64,000 bases of DNA, from NCBI RefSeq assembly GCF_022201045.2, contig NC_068558.1:35483501-35547500 (forward strand). Direction: 5' to 3'. Under the pieces are notes generated by a model, which was not told the origin of the DNA, searched no databases, and worked only from the letters and a program-made list of their open reading frames with translations. The stretch comes from Citrus sinensis. Taxonomy: Eukaryota > Streptophyta > Magnoliopsida > Sapindales > Rutaceae. A program made the position numbers and the translations under genes. Below, in pieces: positions 32,818-45,542 of this stretch (position 1 is its first letter; every line of letters starts with the position of its first letter).

Positions 32818-35248
32818 TAAAATTAGCAGCATATGGTAAATTTTAAGGTATAATTGATATGGATAGCTGATTATAACTTAAAAATAAAATTAATATTGTC
32901 TGTAGATGTAACTTTGATATTAATTTTGACAAAAATAGTAAAAATATTATAATTTTTCACCATTAAATGTAGAATAAAATCAATTTAATTTTTAAATCGC
33001 AATATTAAGTGTTTTTAAACACTTTGTGCAATCTTTTAAACTGTAATTGTTTAACAACAATACAAATCAGGACCTAAACTGAATATATGTTTTTTTTTAA
33101 TTCTTAATGGTATTTCGGCCATTATTTCATCTTTGCTCATCAGGTGTTTTTAATAGTTTATCCAACTGTTTGGATGGTGTCCGATACGGACTTAATGCAT
33201 GTTTCTGGTTGGAGTGGTTGTGTCGCGCGGCCGCCGGGGGGGTGGGGGGTGGGGAAGGCGCTCTTATGAACTGGAAAAATCAACGGTTGGTGAAAATCCT
33301 CATAGACGCTGGAGTTGAATTTTCAGACAACAATTCAAGAAAACAGAACCTTAAAATCAGAATTATTCTATATTCTCATGACATTCAAAATGCCGTTGAC
33401 GGTTAAATATTAATAAACAAAAGATCATCCACAGCACCATTTTCAATTTTTTTTAATTTGAAAATATGGAAGTGCCTAAAGAAAAACAAGTACGCTGTCT
33501 AGCTTGCAGATCCATCGAAACTGCTTCAAATTCAATTTCGTTTAGATTAATTAAAATAGTACGTTTCAGTTTACCACTCATAGGTGGACATACTTTAATT
33601 TATCTCTCAATTTATTAAAAACGTCAACATGTTCTCATTTACCGTTCAAAAAATTAGGAAAATGACTTGGAATCAATTGATAAAATTCTTCATCAAACTT
33701 TTCACTACTAAATGATAATTGGGGGTGGGCTGATGTTTTCAATAATTTATGTGGTAAATTGAAGTACGTGAATAAATAGCAATTAAACTAATACTAAAAT
33801 ATAATATAATATGGAAAACTAAAATATGAACTTGAGATCATCTTTATAAAGCAAAGGTTAAGAGGCAATCTCATTCCTCTACGCTGTTGTTTGATACAGC
33901 AAGATACACGATCATTTTCCGATTGTAAAACATAGACTCAAAGAATGTTTATGAGAAAACACATGAGCTTGAATTGAATTGTTAGATGACTCACAATTTC
34001 TAATTTACACTAGAATGATCCTTGGATTTCAACCAAAATCAAAGTAGTTATCTTATTAGCTAATAAATACCGCTAATTATTTTTTCAAGAAAAATGATAA
34101 ATTTCAATTTATTTCCCACCTAGAATTATAATCTTTACTATTTATTCTTTAAGATTCGGAGATTATCAATTAACTCCGATTTATCGTTTAAAAAATAAGG
34201 GTAAATGGGGGACACATTAATGAAAGTTTTAGTGTCTTCTTAATAATAAGTGGAGTTTAATTGATGTTTTAATAATTTTATGAATAGAAGATTGTCATTT
34301 TACGTGCGGTAAATTGAAATTTACCTTTAAAAAAAAAAATATTGAACCAGTAGAAAAAAAAGCCTAGCACATGTGGGTCCACCAACAATACAGCTAAATT
34401 AGCCTTTCTGCTTTGAGCTTTCCATTGTGGACTGCGGTAAGGCGCCCATGGTCCCCGTTACCAACTAATTTACTATTATCCTTACTTTTAATCCAAGCCA
34501 TTAGATACAACTGGTGAAAATCCAACGGTTGTCGTGAAATCTAAAATGTCATCCGTGAAGTGCAAAATGAATTTGGCAACTTTTATCTTTAGAAGAGAAT
34601 GAAAGGGCAGTTTAATTAGTTATTAGTGACGTCCGTAATAGGGAGTTGAACCCACCTCAGGTTCCCCCTCCTTGATGGCATGAAAATGCCGTAGGATGTT
34701 TGACTCTGAGAAACCCATACAATGAACCATAAAACTCTAGAAAATTATATGATTTTATTATCAGGATCACATACATCATAAATGTACCATTTCTGCTAGT
34801 TTTTAATTTTTTCTACATTATTGCAATAATATATTTTTTTTTTCAATTTTCTAGCTCAAGATTTGCGTTTTTGTAGAGCCATACATTTCACGAGGAATAT
34901 GGCTAATCATGACATAATTTAATTTAGTTAATAAATTTCCCTCTTACCGCTGAAGTTCGCCTACAACCGAAACTTGAGTACCGCAGCTTGGCAGAAATTG
35001 CTTAAAGCAAGTCAACTCAAATTAGAGTCCCTCCAAATGATTTATTAATAAATAAATAAATGATTGAAACCGCGTTGGTCGCACATGATGAGCCCACAGT
35101 TGCGTCAAACAACCTCACCTAGATCGATCAATCTTTTTTTTTCCCCTTAATACCCTTGCTTACTTTACACAGTTACTTGTTGATGCCCTTCATTTTCCAT
35201 TTGAATCAGAAGGAAGAGGCCACCGGGACCGATCGACATAGAAAAAAG
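32818..35248. other. Intergenic between fusions B and C
   Basis: No gene. A G-rich run lies at 33234-33260. Bases 33470-34340 recur 3' of gene C (around 38280-38550 and 45550-46080). Bases 34360-34620 recur upstream of D1 (49205-49500). Bases 34637-34985 recur at about 53965-54310, next to a DUF247 remnant; here the DUF247 itself is deleted and leaves only a scar near 34970-34995. The open frame at 33107-33406 is not conserved in the matching C flank. Confidence 0.6.
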
Positions 35249-36688
35249 ATGCCCAAGTTCACTCTCGATAATTCCTTTCGTTTCGGCAGCCGAAGAGAAA
35301 CTATCACTAACTTTCACTCTGAATCTATTGAGAAGATACTCAAAAAGTTGAATCAAGATTGGCTTGGGCAGTTTGCAAGCCAAGAGAAAATCCAGGCCGA
35401 GCTGATTGGGTGGAAGAAGACGTTGGTGAAGATTAATGAGGTGCTAGATGATGCGGTGAAGAAACAAACGAAGGACGAGTTAGTGAAGAAGTGGCTAGGC
35501 AAACTTCGCAACTTGGCTTGCGATGTTGATTACCTGTTGGATGAGTTTCAAACGGAAGCTTTCCAGAGGATGTTGCTGCAAGATGATGATGATGTGGCAT
35601 CTAAAGTAAAGGAGGTCAATGCTAGTTTGCAAGATATTGCATCTCAGATAGACCCACTAGATTTGAGAAAAAGATCAGGTGGAATGTCTGTCGATGCCCT
35701 CAGAGTAATCTTGTCGGCAGTGAGACTTGGAAGAGGAGTTAGAGATCCAGGCGCTGCAACCTTGTCGGCAGCAAATGACTCAAAAGTTACAAAAACAGCA
35801 GTTAGACGAAGAGCGGCAAGACCTGATGCCAACCCTTTAGCTGTTACGATAGCGGCTCAGGATCCGGATATCCTCTTCAGCGGCGGCGGCAAGAGCTTTC
35901 TGACTGGAAGCCGAACAGCAAAGTTTAGCTATGGATATTCCTCCTTTAATGGTAAAAACTCTTCAATGGAAGAATTTTGTGAGGCAAGCTTATCTGTGGT
36001 TGATCGTCAGAAGGTTGCTTTTTTCGGTGTTTATGATGGTCATGGAGGCTCCAGAACTTCAGAGTATCTAAGAAACCATCTCTTTAAAAATTTAAGCAGC
36101 CATCCAGATTTTATAGAAGACACAAAGACAGCTATTGTTGAAGTTTTTAGAAAAACTGATGAGAATTACCTTAGTGAAGAGAAAGGCCAGCAAGGAGATG
36201 CTGGGTCAACTGCTTCGACTGCTGTGCTGTTAGGGGATCGGCTGGTTGTTGCAAATGTTGGTGATTCCAGAGTGGTGGCCTCCAGAGCTGGCTCAGCTAT
36301 TCCACTGTCTGTTGATCATAAACCTGATCGATCTGATGAACGACAAAGGATTGAAGACGCTGGAGGTTTTGTTATTTGGGCAGGAACATGGCGGGTTGGG
36401 GGTGTTCTTCCTGTTTCTCGTGCATTTGGGGACAAATTACTTAAGCAATACGTCGTTGCCGAGCCAGAAATTCAGGAAGAAGAAATTGATGGTATCGACT
36501 TTATAATCGTTGCTAGTGATGGACTTTGGAATGTCATATCCAATGAGGAAGCTGTTGCAATGGTGGAACACATAACCGATGCAGAAGCAGCATCAAGGAA
36601 GCTCATCACAGACGCTTATGCACGCGGGAGCTCTGACAACATTACTTGTGTCGTTGTTCGGTTTGAGAACTCGCGATCAGACACTTGA
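35249..36688 (+). CDS. Fusion gene C: NLR coiled coil + PP2C phosphatase, 479 aa
   Basis: One intact exon. Residues 1-30 are the array leader and 31-148 the Rx-type CC ([20 protein letters not shown]). Residues 152-170 ([19 protein letters not shown]) keep the SOBIR1 juxtamembrane scar shared with D1 and E1. From about 180 comes a PP2C (PPM) protein: [25 protein letters not shown] (Asp263), [60 protein letters not shown] (Asp424) and [12 protein letters not shown] (Asp463). PP2Cs are metal-dependent Ser/Thr phosphatases. Two usual acidic positions differ: MEE for MED at 242, and Asn428 where DGLWD is usual. Plant PP2C genes of this type normally have introns, so the uninterrupted block may come from a processed copy. 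AATAAA lies at 36738. An in-frame ATG at 35183 would add 22 residues; MPK is preferred because it is common to the array. Confidence 0.92.
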   Translation: MPKFTLDNSFRFGSRRETITNFHSESIEKILKKLNQDWLGQFASQEKIQAELIGWKKTLVKINEVLDDAVKKQTKDELVKKWLGKLRNLACDVDYLLDEFQTEAFQRMLLQDDDDVASKVKEVNASLQDIASQIDPLDLRKRSGGMSVDALRVILSAVRLGRGVRDPGAATLSAANDSKVTKTAVRRRAARPDANPLAVTIAAQDPDILFSGGGKSFLTGSRTAKFSYGYSSFNGKNSSMEEFCEASLSVVDRQKVAFFGVYDGHGGSRTSEYLRNHLFKNLSSHPDFIEDTKTAIVEVFRKTDENYLSEEKGQQGDAGSTASTAVLLGDRLVVANVGDSRVVASRAGSAIPLSVDHKPDRSDERQRIEDAGGFVIWAGTWRVGGVLPVSRAFGDKLLKQYVVAEPEIQEEEIDGIDFIIVASDGLWNVISNEEAVAMVEHITDAEAASRKLITDAYARGSSDNITCVVVRFENSRSDT

Positions 36689-38554
36689 CGTTATCTTGCG
36701 GCTGTTATATAGGACTTTGTACGGCGGCCAAGCCAGAAATAAAAGAAATTTTCGTTGATGCATTTTCCCGTTACACTTTCGAAAAACTGTTATTAGTTGA
36801 TTATTGTGCCGGGCTCCAGCTCAGTTTTCAATAAGTTGTTCCTCATTTCTCTGTTCATGTTTGATTAAACCTCAGTTGTTATTTGCCTCAATGTTCTTTA
36901 AGATGATTGGGTGGCCCTGCACCTGCAGTCTATTCTTGCGAATGAAAATGCAGCATCTTTTGGACTGGTTTGAAAATAGAAAAGGAGTCACTATCAAAAG
37001 CGAAATGGCTCTTGCTTTGAAGTTTGAAGGAAAACTTTTTTGTTTTTTTAACAACTACTTTTCTGGGAAAAACAAAAATGTACTTTCTTCGCACTTCCCC
37101 TTTGTCAACATCTGTTAGAGAATATGCTTCATGGCAGGAACTACGTACTAAAGTTAATTAATCATTAATCAGACGACAAAGACAAGAAAGCTATCAAAAT
37201 TAAAGCTAGCTTTTGATTCATCAGGTATATTATATGGTACTAGAGAAAATTGGAAAGGACAATTTACTAAGTCAATAACTTGTACAACTAATGCACGCTA
37301 AAAGGTTGACAATTGAGTAGGTGCTTGATATCAAGGTCATATTTGGTATTAAGGTAATGTACCTTTTAAGACATAATTCATGTGAATAAATTATTGTAAT
37401 TGTGAAATAAAAATTGGTAGTTTTTGGTAAATGTAATTGTTATATTAATTTTGAAAAAATAATAAAAATATTATCATTTTTTTATCGTATAAATATAAAA
37501 TAAAATCAATTTAATTTTTAAACTACATCATAAAGTATTTTCTAAACACTATGTACAGTTGATTAATTTTAAGTTATAATTGCCTGCTCACAATACGAAA
37601 CAGGGACTAACCCAAATATATGTTTTTTAATTCTTGCGATATCGTTAGATGGTGTTTCAGTGCACTATTTCATCTCGGCTCATCAAGTTTTTTTTTTTTT
37701 TTTCAACAGTTTATCCAACTGTTTGAATGGTAACAGATTGGTTGTAATTTGATTGGAATGTTTTATATGGACTGGATGCATGGCTCTAGTCAGAGGAAAG
37801 GAATTTCTGGTTGTGTCAATTTTTTTTTTAAAGTAAAAAATAAAAGGCGCTCATAGTGAACTGGAAAAATCACCGATTGATAAAAATTCTCATGGATGGA
37901 GTTCAATTTTCAGACAACAATTCAAGAAAATAGAACATTAAAATCAGAATTATTCTACATTCCCGTGACATTCAAAATGTTGTGGATCATTAAATATTAA
38001 TAAACAAAAGGTCATCCAACACCGTGGATCATTAATGATTATGAAGAACTACAACACCTTTTTAAAAAAAAACATGACTATGACATCCATGACTCACGCC
38101 CTATAAGTCTATACTGGACCCATCAACTCACTCAAAGATTTGGCAATTCGGGTCGGGGTCTGGGTTTGGCCTTTCCAATTATGAATTTAGATGATAATTT
38201 TTAATACCGGACCCAGATGTAAACTCAGATATTTCTCCTCCGGATCTGGTACGGGTTAAACCCGAAATCTAGCTTCTAGACTCATCAAAACTGCTTCAAA
38301 CTCAATTTCATGTGGATTAATTAAAAAGGGTACATTTCAGTTTACTCCTAAACATATTTTAACTCATCTCTCAAATTACTAAAAACATCAACAGATTCTT
38401 ATTTACAGCTCAAAAATTTAGGATAAATGAGTTGGGATCATAATGATAAAATTCTTCATGAAACTTTTTTACTTCTTAATAATAAATAGGGGTGGGCTGA
38501 TGTTTTCAATAAGTTATGTGGTTAATTGAAACATGTCTAACTTATCTAGAAAGT
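36689..38554. other. 3' flank of fusion gene C
   Basis: The first 250 bp or so belong to the PP2C cassette (probable 3' UTR). From about 36944 the DNA matches the 3' flank of gene B. Open frames here (for example 36804-37118) are not conserved coding sequence. Confidence 0.6.
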
Positions 38555-39329
38555 TGTAATGACCAAGAAGAAGAACACAGAAAAAAACTAATTTTATGAA
38601 GAGAACTTTTATTGAGATAATAATATTTGTTATGTCGTGGAGCTCAATATTTTTCTTTTTTAAAGCAATGGAAGAATATAAAAATGGAGAATAGCTTAAT
38701 TACAGTGATTGATTCCTACAATTAATCTCTTAGAATCAGCTGACGCTTATTGCCTACATATCAGGGAATCAAATCCTAAAGTTTCCTTAAGGTCATGTTT
38801 GGTTTAAAGAAAAGGGAGGAGAGGAAAAGAGTGGAATGGAGAGAAATGGAGAAGAGTAGTGAAATTACATTTTATTGTTTGATTTGATAAGGAAATAAAT
38901 TATAATTTTTTTCTTTAGACAAAATTATCATTTATCTTAAATATTAAACTATATATATATATATAATAAAATGGTGGTCTGGCGGCCGGCGGTGGTGGTC
39001 CGGCGACTTTTCAGTGGAGGTCCATTTATAATATTAAATTAATAAAATAAAATTATAAATAATAATTATTAATGGCACTAAATAAGTTAAAAAATTAAAG
39101 GGTAATTTTGAAAACTTTAGTTTCTAATATAAGAGGAATTTAAATACTTCATTACTTAGTATGAAATTTAAATTCTACATTATGATGAATATTAAATTCT
39201 AATAGAAATTAAATTCTTATATATTTTGTCAAACCAAACAATGGAAATAAAAAAAAAATTAAATTACTTTCCTCTCCTACATTCTCTCCTCCCAACCAAA
39301 CGCCACCTAAGAGAATTCTAGCCATTACA
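38555..39329 (-). repeat. Gypsy 3' LTR carrying a MITE
   Basis: Matches 45284-45542 once the insertion at 38791-39307 is removed. Confidence 0.88.
38791..39307. mobile_element. PIF/Harbinger-like MITE in Gypsy LTR
   Basis: Comparison with the other LTR (TTTCCTTAAGAGAATTC) shows the empty site. The 517-bp element is inserted with a duplicated TAA (38788-38790 and 39308-39310), typical of PIF/Harbinger. The ends are GGTCATGTTTGGTT and AACCAAACGCCACC. The core shares GGCGGCCGGCGG with the MITE at 29667-30282. Confidence 0.85.
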
Positions 39330-39668
39330 AGCCTTCCCTCCAAGAATAGCCTTGTCCTCAAGGTTTTAAACTTGGAAAACATTGTTGCGGCTTGTGTAAG
39401 TCTTCCCATGTTGCATCTTTTGGAAAAGAATTGGACCAATGTACTAGCACATGTGTTGTTGGTCGATTGCAACGTTTAACCAATCTGCGATCTAGTATAG
39501 CAACTGGTTCCAGCTACAAGCTTCCATCTCCTTATGTTGGAGGCAATTCCAATTGTGGCTCCACAGCTTCTCCAATTCGCTTCTTGAGGCACGAAACATG
39601 GAGAATTGGGTGAATTCGAGAATCTGGTGGCAACTCAAGCTTATAAGACACCTTACCAATTTGTTGTA

Positions 39669-42600
39669 TCACCTTGTAAGGACCAGAAAACCTTGGGAAA
39701 GCTTCTGATTTGATCTTAGAGCAATCATTGTTTGTTTAAATGGTTGTAGACGGAGATATACCATGTCACCTACCTCAAATTCTCGTTCAGTTCTGTTTTT
39801 ATTAGCTGCTTGCTTCATCCAATTCTGAGCTTGATTCAAATTCTCCTTCAACAACCTAATCATAGCATCTCTGGCAATTACACTTTCCTCAAGAGTAGTA
39901 ACATTAGATTCTCCTGGATTATATGTGGTATAATTGAGGGGTGGTATTCCATAAATAACCTTAAAAGGAGTTGTTTTAGTAGATAAATGAAATGAAGTAT
40001 TATACCACCATTCAGCCAAGGTTAACCACTTTGCCCACTGTTTTGGCCGATCTCCAGTCATACAATGCAAATGTTGCTCCAAACATTTGTTAACAATCTC
40101 GGTTTGCCCATCGGTTTAAGGATGGTTGGCTGAACTCATGTGAAGCTAGGTTCCCTGAAGTGTAAACAGACCTTGCCAGAATTTACTACAAAAGATCGGA
40201 TCTCTATCACTTATTATAGTTCTCGGCATGCCATGTAACTTGTAAATATTATCCAAGAATGATTGTGCTACATCCATAGTGGTATAAGGATGGCTAAGTG
40301 TCATAAAGTGAGCATATTTACTAAGCCGATCGACGACCACCTAAATAACATCCTTTCCTTAAGACTTTGGCAGGCCTTCAATAAGTCCATGGAAATGTCA
40401 GTCCATACTTGATCAGGAATGCGCAGAGGTTGAAGTAGTTTAGGAGTGGAGATGTTTTCTGTCTTATTTCGTTGACACCATCACATTCAGCCACAAATGC
40501 ACAAACATCTTTCTTTAACTTCTTCCAATAGAAAGCTCTTTTAACTCTCTTTAAAGTCTTCTTAACACCTGAGTGACCTCCGTTTGGCCCGTTATGAGCT
40601 TCCTGTAACAATGCCATCTTTAGATTTGAATTTGCCACCAACCACATGTTGGGGAAAAATTAGGTTTTTAAATTTTTTATAAAACCTTTTGAAGATCGCT
40701 CTCATATAATATATAAGAATTTGTAATTTAGAAATCGTACCTTGAAAATCCGATTTGACTTTTTCCGTTGAAGTGATTTAGGCTCCTAGATCACGATCCG
40801 CCACCACCACTCCTTTTGGATCACGATCCGTCACCACCACGCTTGTTAGATCACGAACTATCACCAATGATCTTCCAGGTTATGACTCAGGTTCGATCTG
40901 CACTTGACGTATGGGCGCTTTTATCACTACCAAAGCAACTAGCACGAGAAAATTTTTCTCTCAACAATAGAGAGAAAAATCTTTTTCTCCGATCTGTATA
41001 AGTGGCTGCTAACTTTTTTTTTAGAGAAAATAAACTTTTTATATCACCCTTTAGTGAAAACCCTAGGCTCCAAATAATCAAAAAACAAAACCCAGGTTAT
41101 TTTCTTTTTCAATAGGGGACCTACCTTGTAAAATAACATAAGGCCCCTTACACAAAAGCTAATTAAATGGAGCTTCCCACTAAATAATATATTTAGGCTT
41201 TTGACCCAAATAGCTAGTTATCTTATTTATTAGTCCAGTAGTGGTGCAATCAATTAAAAGAGCTAACCCGGGGATCATTTGGGAACATACAATAGTGGCT
41301 ACAATAATTAGGCTTGTAATTAAACTAACCCAATTATTTAATTCCAAATCTACTCCACTAAAAGATTGGAACTGACTTCCATAATTGTATGCTCGAATAA
41401 TAATTCGTCCCAAGCCACATTGATTTCTTTACTGCACAATCCTTTATACCACATCGTTAATTAAATTGATATCTCAACTGTCCAATCAATTTAATAACAT
41501 CTTATTCATTGATCCTTACTGGTTTTCTCTAATGATCATTTTCAGCATACTAAATATGTTGACACACTCTGGCCAGAGAATTCTATGATCAAGTGCCGAA
41601 AACCTATCAAAAGATGTGTTGTACAAATTCTATATTGTTAATCTATAACTCCAATACTCATAATTGCTCCCACCAAGATACCGGGTAATCTTGACCACAA
41701 GGATGTGTCGTGCCCATTGGTAACTCAAATGGAATAACAATTACAATCATGAAATCATAATTAACTCAAGATTAAGATTACAGTAAAATCAACGCCTATG
41801 AGATTTAATAAGTCTGACAGTTATTACAAAGTTAATTAAATCTCATATGTGATCTTGTTCAATGTAGTCGTACTATATCAATAAATTCATACATGATTAA
41901 GACAAATCATTCAATGAATTTATTACAGTCTATACCTAAATAAAGTGCCTAACTTTATTTATCAACTGCGAACTAAATTTATTTAATCATAAGATAACTT
42001 GTATTTATGTCTTCTGTGAATCCACATGGTGATCACATAAATACATATAATATGATTAAATGGACTTCAATACAAATATTAATATAATTAAGATATTTGA
42101 ATAAAATACCTCATTTATTTTATTAATCAGAAAAATTGTATATTACAATTAAATAAACACATATGTTTTTAAAGAGCATATTTTCCCAACACCACAATCG
42201 TCCCTTATATCTAAGCTGATTGTGATCCCAAGAAAATTTTTTATTAGCTAAGGGATTGTTTTGGATTTCCTTATTAGCTTCTGAACCTTCAAATCTCCTT
42301 CTTATTCTTTTTTAAGTTGATCAATCCACTCAGCCACTGGAAAACAGAGAGCTATAATACCAATTGATTCATCAGACTGCCTTAACAATGCATCAGCTAC
42401 TTTATTCTCCCTTCCACTTCGATACGACATTTCAAAGTCATAGCCAATTAGCTTAGTTAATCATTTGTGCTACATCGGTGTTGATATATGTTGTTCTAAC
42501 AAATACTTAAGGCTGAAATGATCAGTGCATACCTTGAACTGTCTCCCAACAGATACGGTCGTCATTTTTGTACAATAAATACTATTGCCTGCACCTCCCT

Positions 42601-43992
42601 TTCATAGGTTGATAAACCTAAATTTTTTGGTGATAATGCCTTGCTAACAAAAGCAATGGGCCTTTCCTCTTGCATAAGAATAACCTTAATTCTGCCATCT
42701 GATGCATCACACTTAATAACAACTGTTTAGAAAAGTCAGGCATGGCTGGTACAGGTGCAAAAGACATAGCTACCTTAAGCTTTTCAAAAGCTTTCTCTAC
42801 TTCAGCAGACCAATGAAAATTGTCCTTCTTAAGTAAATTAGTGAAACGACAACTGATTTTTCTATAATTCCTTATAAAGCGTCTGTAGTAGCCTGTTAGA
42901 CCCAAGAATCTACGTAAAAATTTCAATGATTTCGGTCTAGGCCATTGTTTCATGCACTCCACCTTAGTTGGATTTGTTGCAACCCCCTTTTCAGTAATTA
43001 AATGTCCCAAATATTCTAGCTACTACTTCGCAAATGACTACTTGGATTTTTTGACATAAAGCTGACTCTGCTTAAGTGCTTCAAGTGTGAGATTGAGATG
43101 ACTCAAATGATCCTTCCAGATCCTACTATAAACCAGTATATCGTCAAAGAAAATCAAAACAAACTTTCGCAAATACGGCTTAAAGACCTCATTCATTAGA
43201 CTTTGAAAAGTAAAAGATGCATTGGTTAACACCGAATGACATGACAAGAAATTAATAATGGCCCTCATGAGTTCGAAATGCAGTTTTAGGCACATCCTTT
43301 GGGTGAACTCTAATATGATGGTAACCAGATCTCAGATCTAACTTTGAAAAACTTGTAGCTCCATACAATTCGTCAAGTAACTCATCAATCACAGGAATGA
43401 GGTATTTATTCTTGATAGTCACACTGTTAAGGGCTCGATAATCTACACACATTCTCCAACTACTATCCTTTTTTTTAACTAATAAAACTGGTGAAGAAAA
43501 AGCACTTACACTTGGTTGGATGCTCCAGTTTCCAAAAGTTCCTCGACAATTTTCTCAATCTCGTTCTTTGAACATAAGGGTATCAGTAAGGCCTTACATT
43601 GGGTGGTACAGTTCCTGGCTTGAGAGGAATTCGATGATCATGTGCTCTAGATGGAAGAAGGCTTTTAGGCTCAGAAAACATGTCCTCGTACTGCTGCAAT
43701 AGTTCTTGTAACTCTGATGGCTCATCTTCCCATCTCTTTGTTTTTTTCTATAAGCGAATCATCTACATGGATTGGAAATAATTTAGCCACTGTAGTAGGA
43801 GTAGTTTGCTTCAATATGGTCTGGAGAAACTAACTTAATTGGCCCTATAGTAGCACCCCTCAGCACATGTCTTTTCCTATTAATCTTAAACTCCATCCAT
43901 AGCCTTTTAAAATCCCACAATATTGGTCCAAGTTCTGCCAGCCATTGTATTCCAAGCACCATATCACAATCTCCTAAAGGAATAAGTCTCAT
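39669..43992 (-). pseudogene. Gypsy pol remnants: protease, RT, RNase H, integrase
   Basis: Read on the minus strand, broken frames encode these parts in Gypsy order. The protease C-terminal part is DCDMVLGIQWL at 43783-43992. The reverse transcriptase spans 43452-43038, with [26 protein letters not shown] and FFDDILVYS. The RT end and start of RNase H lie at 43010-42618 (FLGLTGYYRRFIRNY). The integrase H2C2 finger is at 40647-40378, the integrase core at 40340-40146 (IISDRDPIFCSKFW) and the integrase C-terminal part at 40082-39669. A solo LTR separates RNase H from the integrase. Several stops and shifts are present, so it is not functional. Confidence 0.88.
40647..42191. mobile_element. Solo LTR (or internally deleted LTR element) nested in Gypsy
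   Basis: The insertion is 1,545 bp, beginning TGTTGGGGAAAA and ending ATTTTCCCAACA, with an exact 5-bp flank duplication CCACA (40642-40646 and 42192-42196). It has no coding region. It contains three tandem 30-bp units at 40789-40878, each starting GATCACGA. It interrupts the integrase/RNase H region of the Gypsy element. Confidence 0.85.
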
Positions 43993-44712
43993 GTCTGCCT
44001 AAAATTCCTTTCCTTTTATGTTCCATTGCAACTACCTACAAATGCCAGTTCTAGTAATTTTTGTGCCATCTGCTACTATTACCATTAAAGGGCTTGTGTG
44101 ATGAATTGTGCATCCAGTTCATTTGGCAACTACTGGATTAAGGAAGTTATGAGTGCTGCCAGAGTCAATCAGGATTGTTGTAGCTTTCCATTTGATATTC
44201 CTTCGTACCGTCATTGTTTGATGAGTTGTGGCTCATGCTAAAGCATTGAGAGAGACAACAGGTTCTTCTGTGTTTTCAGCTTCATCGGCTTCATCTTCTT
44301 TCTCTTCAATCGTATCATCACCTTCAACTCCCTTGAGAAGGAAAATATGTCTCTTCTTGCATTTGTGTCTTAGTTCATACTTTTCGTCCTAATAATAACA
44401 TAGTTTCTTCTCTCATTGTTCATGCATTTCAACTGCTGAAATCCTTTTCACTGGTGGTAGTTGTCCATTTGAGGTATGCTTCGGTGGTCCTGATTGATTG
44501 AATTAAGTTTTAAGTGATGCCTGTGTCTCTTTGATCATAGCCTCCATGGCGATATCTTGTAAAAGTGCTAGTCCAATTGCCTGAGAAACTGTGTTAGGCT
44601 AGAACATGACCACCTGATTATTTATTGCTTCCTTTAAGCCACTGATAAAATAGTCCACAAAAAATTCCTCCAACAATCCTTTAGTTTTTTCCATCAGTAG
44701 CTCAAATTGTTC

Positions 44713-45141
44713 TTAGGATTGCCTGACTGTAGAAATTTGTCGCAGCTTGATAAGTTGCCCCACTGGATTTTCATATTTACCAGGCCCAAATCTTATAATC
44801 ACATCGGTTGTAAAAACCCTCCAATTCAAATTTTTAGCGCCTACTTCATACCTTTGAAACCATTCTAAGGCTTTCCCCTCCAAATGAATTGACGCCAAAT
44901 TCACCATCTCCTTCTGCTGAACTCCATTATACTTAAAAAATTGTTTACATTTATAATCCCAACCACTTGGATTTTCACCATTAAAAATAGGGAAATTCAA
45001 TCTTGAAAACTTTTTTTGGAATTGATTCATGCCAGTTTGTTGTCCATGGGGTTGCCTGGTCGCTCTAGCACCTTCCGACAACTCTCCAAGTTTTGCAAAT
45101 TTAGCAACCAATTGCTTATACTTAAGGTTCATTGTCGTCAA
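44713..45141 (-). pseudogene. Gypsy gag remnant
   Basis: A 142-codon frame with the plant Gypsy gag signature: FPIFNGENPSGWDYKCKQFF, then LASIHLEGKALEWFQRYE. The rest of gag, including the zinc knuckle region (about 44260-44710), is in broken frames. Confidence 0.85.
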
Positions 45142-45269
45142 TTCTGTGATGGCAGTAACCTGTTTGTCAGAATTTTCCTTCAGTTGTCAAACGACCTCTT
45201 CCATCCGTTTGACTTCCTGTGCTCTAGTCCCATTCGCCATTTGCACTTGGTATGTAAGTCAAGATTGCT

Positions 45270-45281
45270 GCTCTGATACCA
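45270..45281 (-). other. Gypsy primer binding site
   Basis: The minus strand reads TGGTATCAGAGC, two bases inside the 5' LTR edge at 45284. Confidence 0.85.
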
Positions 45282-45283
45282 AA

Positions 45284-45542
45284 TGGAGTGACCAAGAAGA
45301 AGATCACACAAAAAAAAAAACTAATTTATGAAGAGAACTTTTATTAAGATAATAATAGTTGTTGTGTCGTGGAGCTCCATACTTTTCCTTTTTAAAGCAA
45401 TAGAAGAATATAAGAATGGAGAGTAGTTTAATTATAGTGATTGATTCCTACAATTAAGGTCTTACAATCAACTGACAACTTATTGCCTACATATCACGGA
45501 ATCAAATCCTAAAGTTTCCTTAAGAGAATTCTAGCCGTTACA
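45284..45542 (-). repeat. Gypsy 5' LTR
   Basis: 259-bp LTR, uninterrupted, giving the empty site for the MITE at 38791-39307. Confidence 0.9.

Larger units (their letters stand above)
38555..45542 (-). mobile_element. Degenerate Ty3/Gypsy retrotransposon with two nested insertions
   Basis: Minus-strand LTR element of 6,988 bp. The LTRs are 38555-39329 (swollen by a 517-bp MITE) and 45284-45542 (259 bp), beginning TG[TG]A[AG]TGACC and ending CCGTTACA or CCATTACA. The flanks AAAGT and GAAGT are a near 5-bp target duplication. The initiator tRNA-Met primer site is at 45281-45270. The LTRs differ at many bases and the coding region is broken, so the insertion is old. It interrupts the tandem-array flank that is continuous after gene B (near 33760). 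Confidence 0.92.

Noticed and set aside
33107..33406. 99-codon ORF
   Set aside because: It is not kept in the homologous flank of gene C and includes the G-rich insertion.
36804..37118. 104-codon ORF after the PP2C fusion
   Set aside because: It crosses the junction between the PP2C 3' UTR and the array flank, and the B flank has no matching frame.
41180..41413. 77-codon minus-strand ORF in the solo LTR
   Set aside because: No recognisable protein; the LTR has intact ends and target duplication without coding need.
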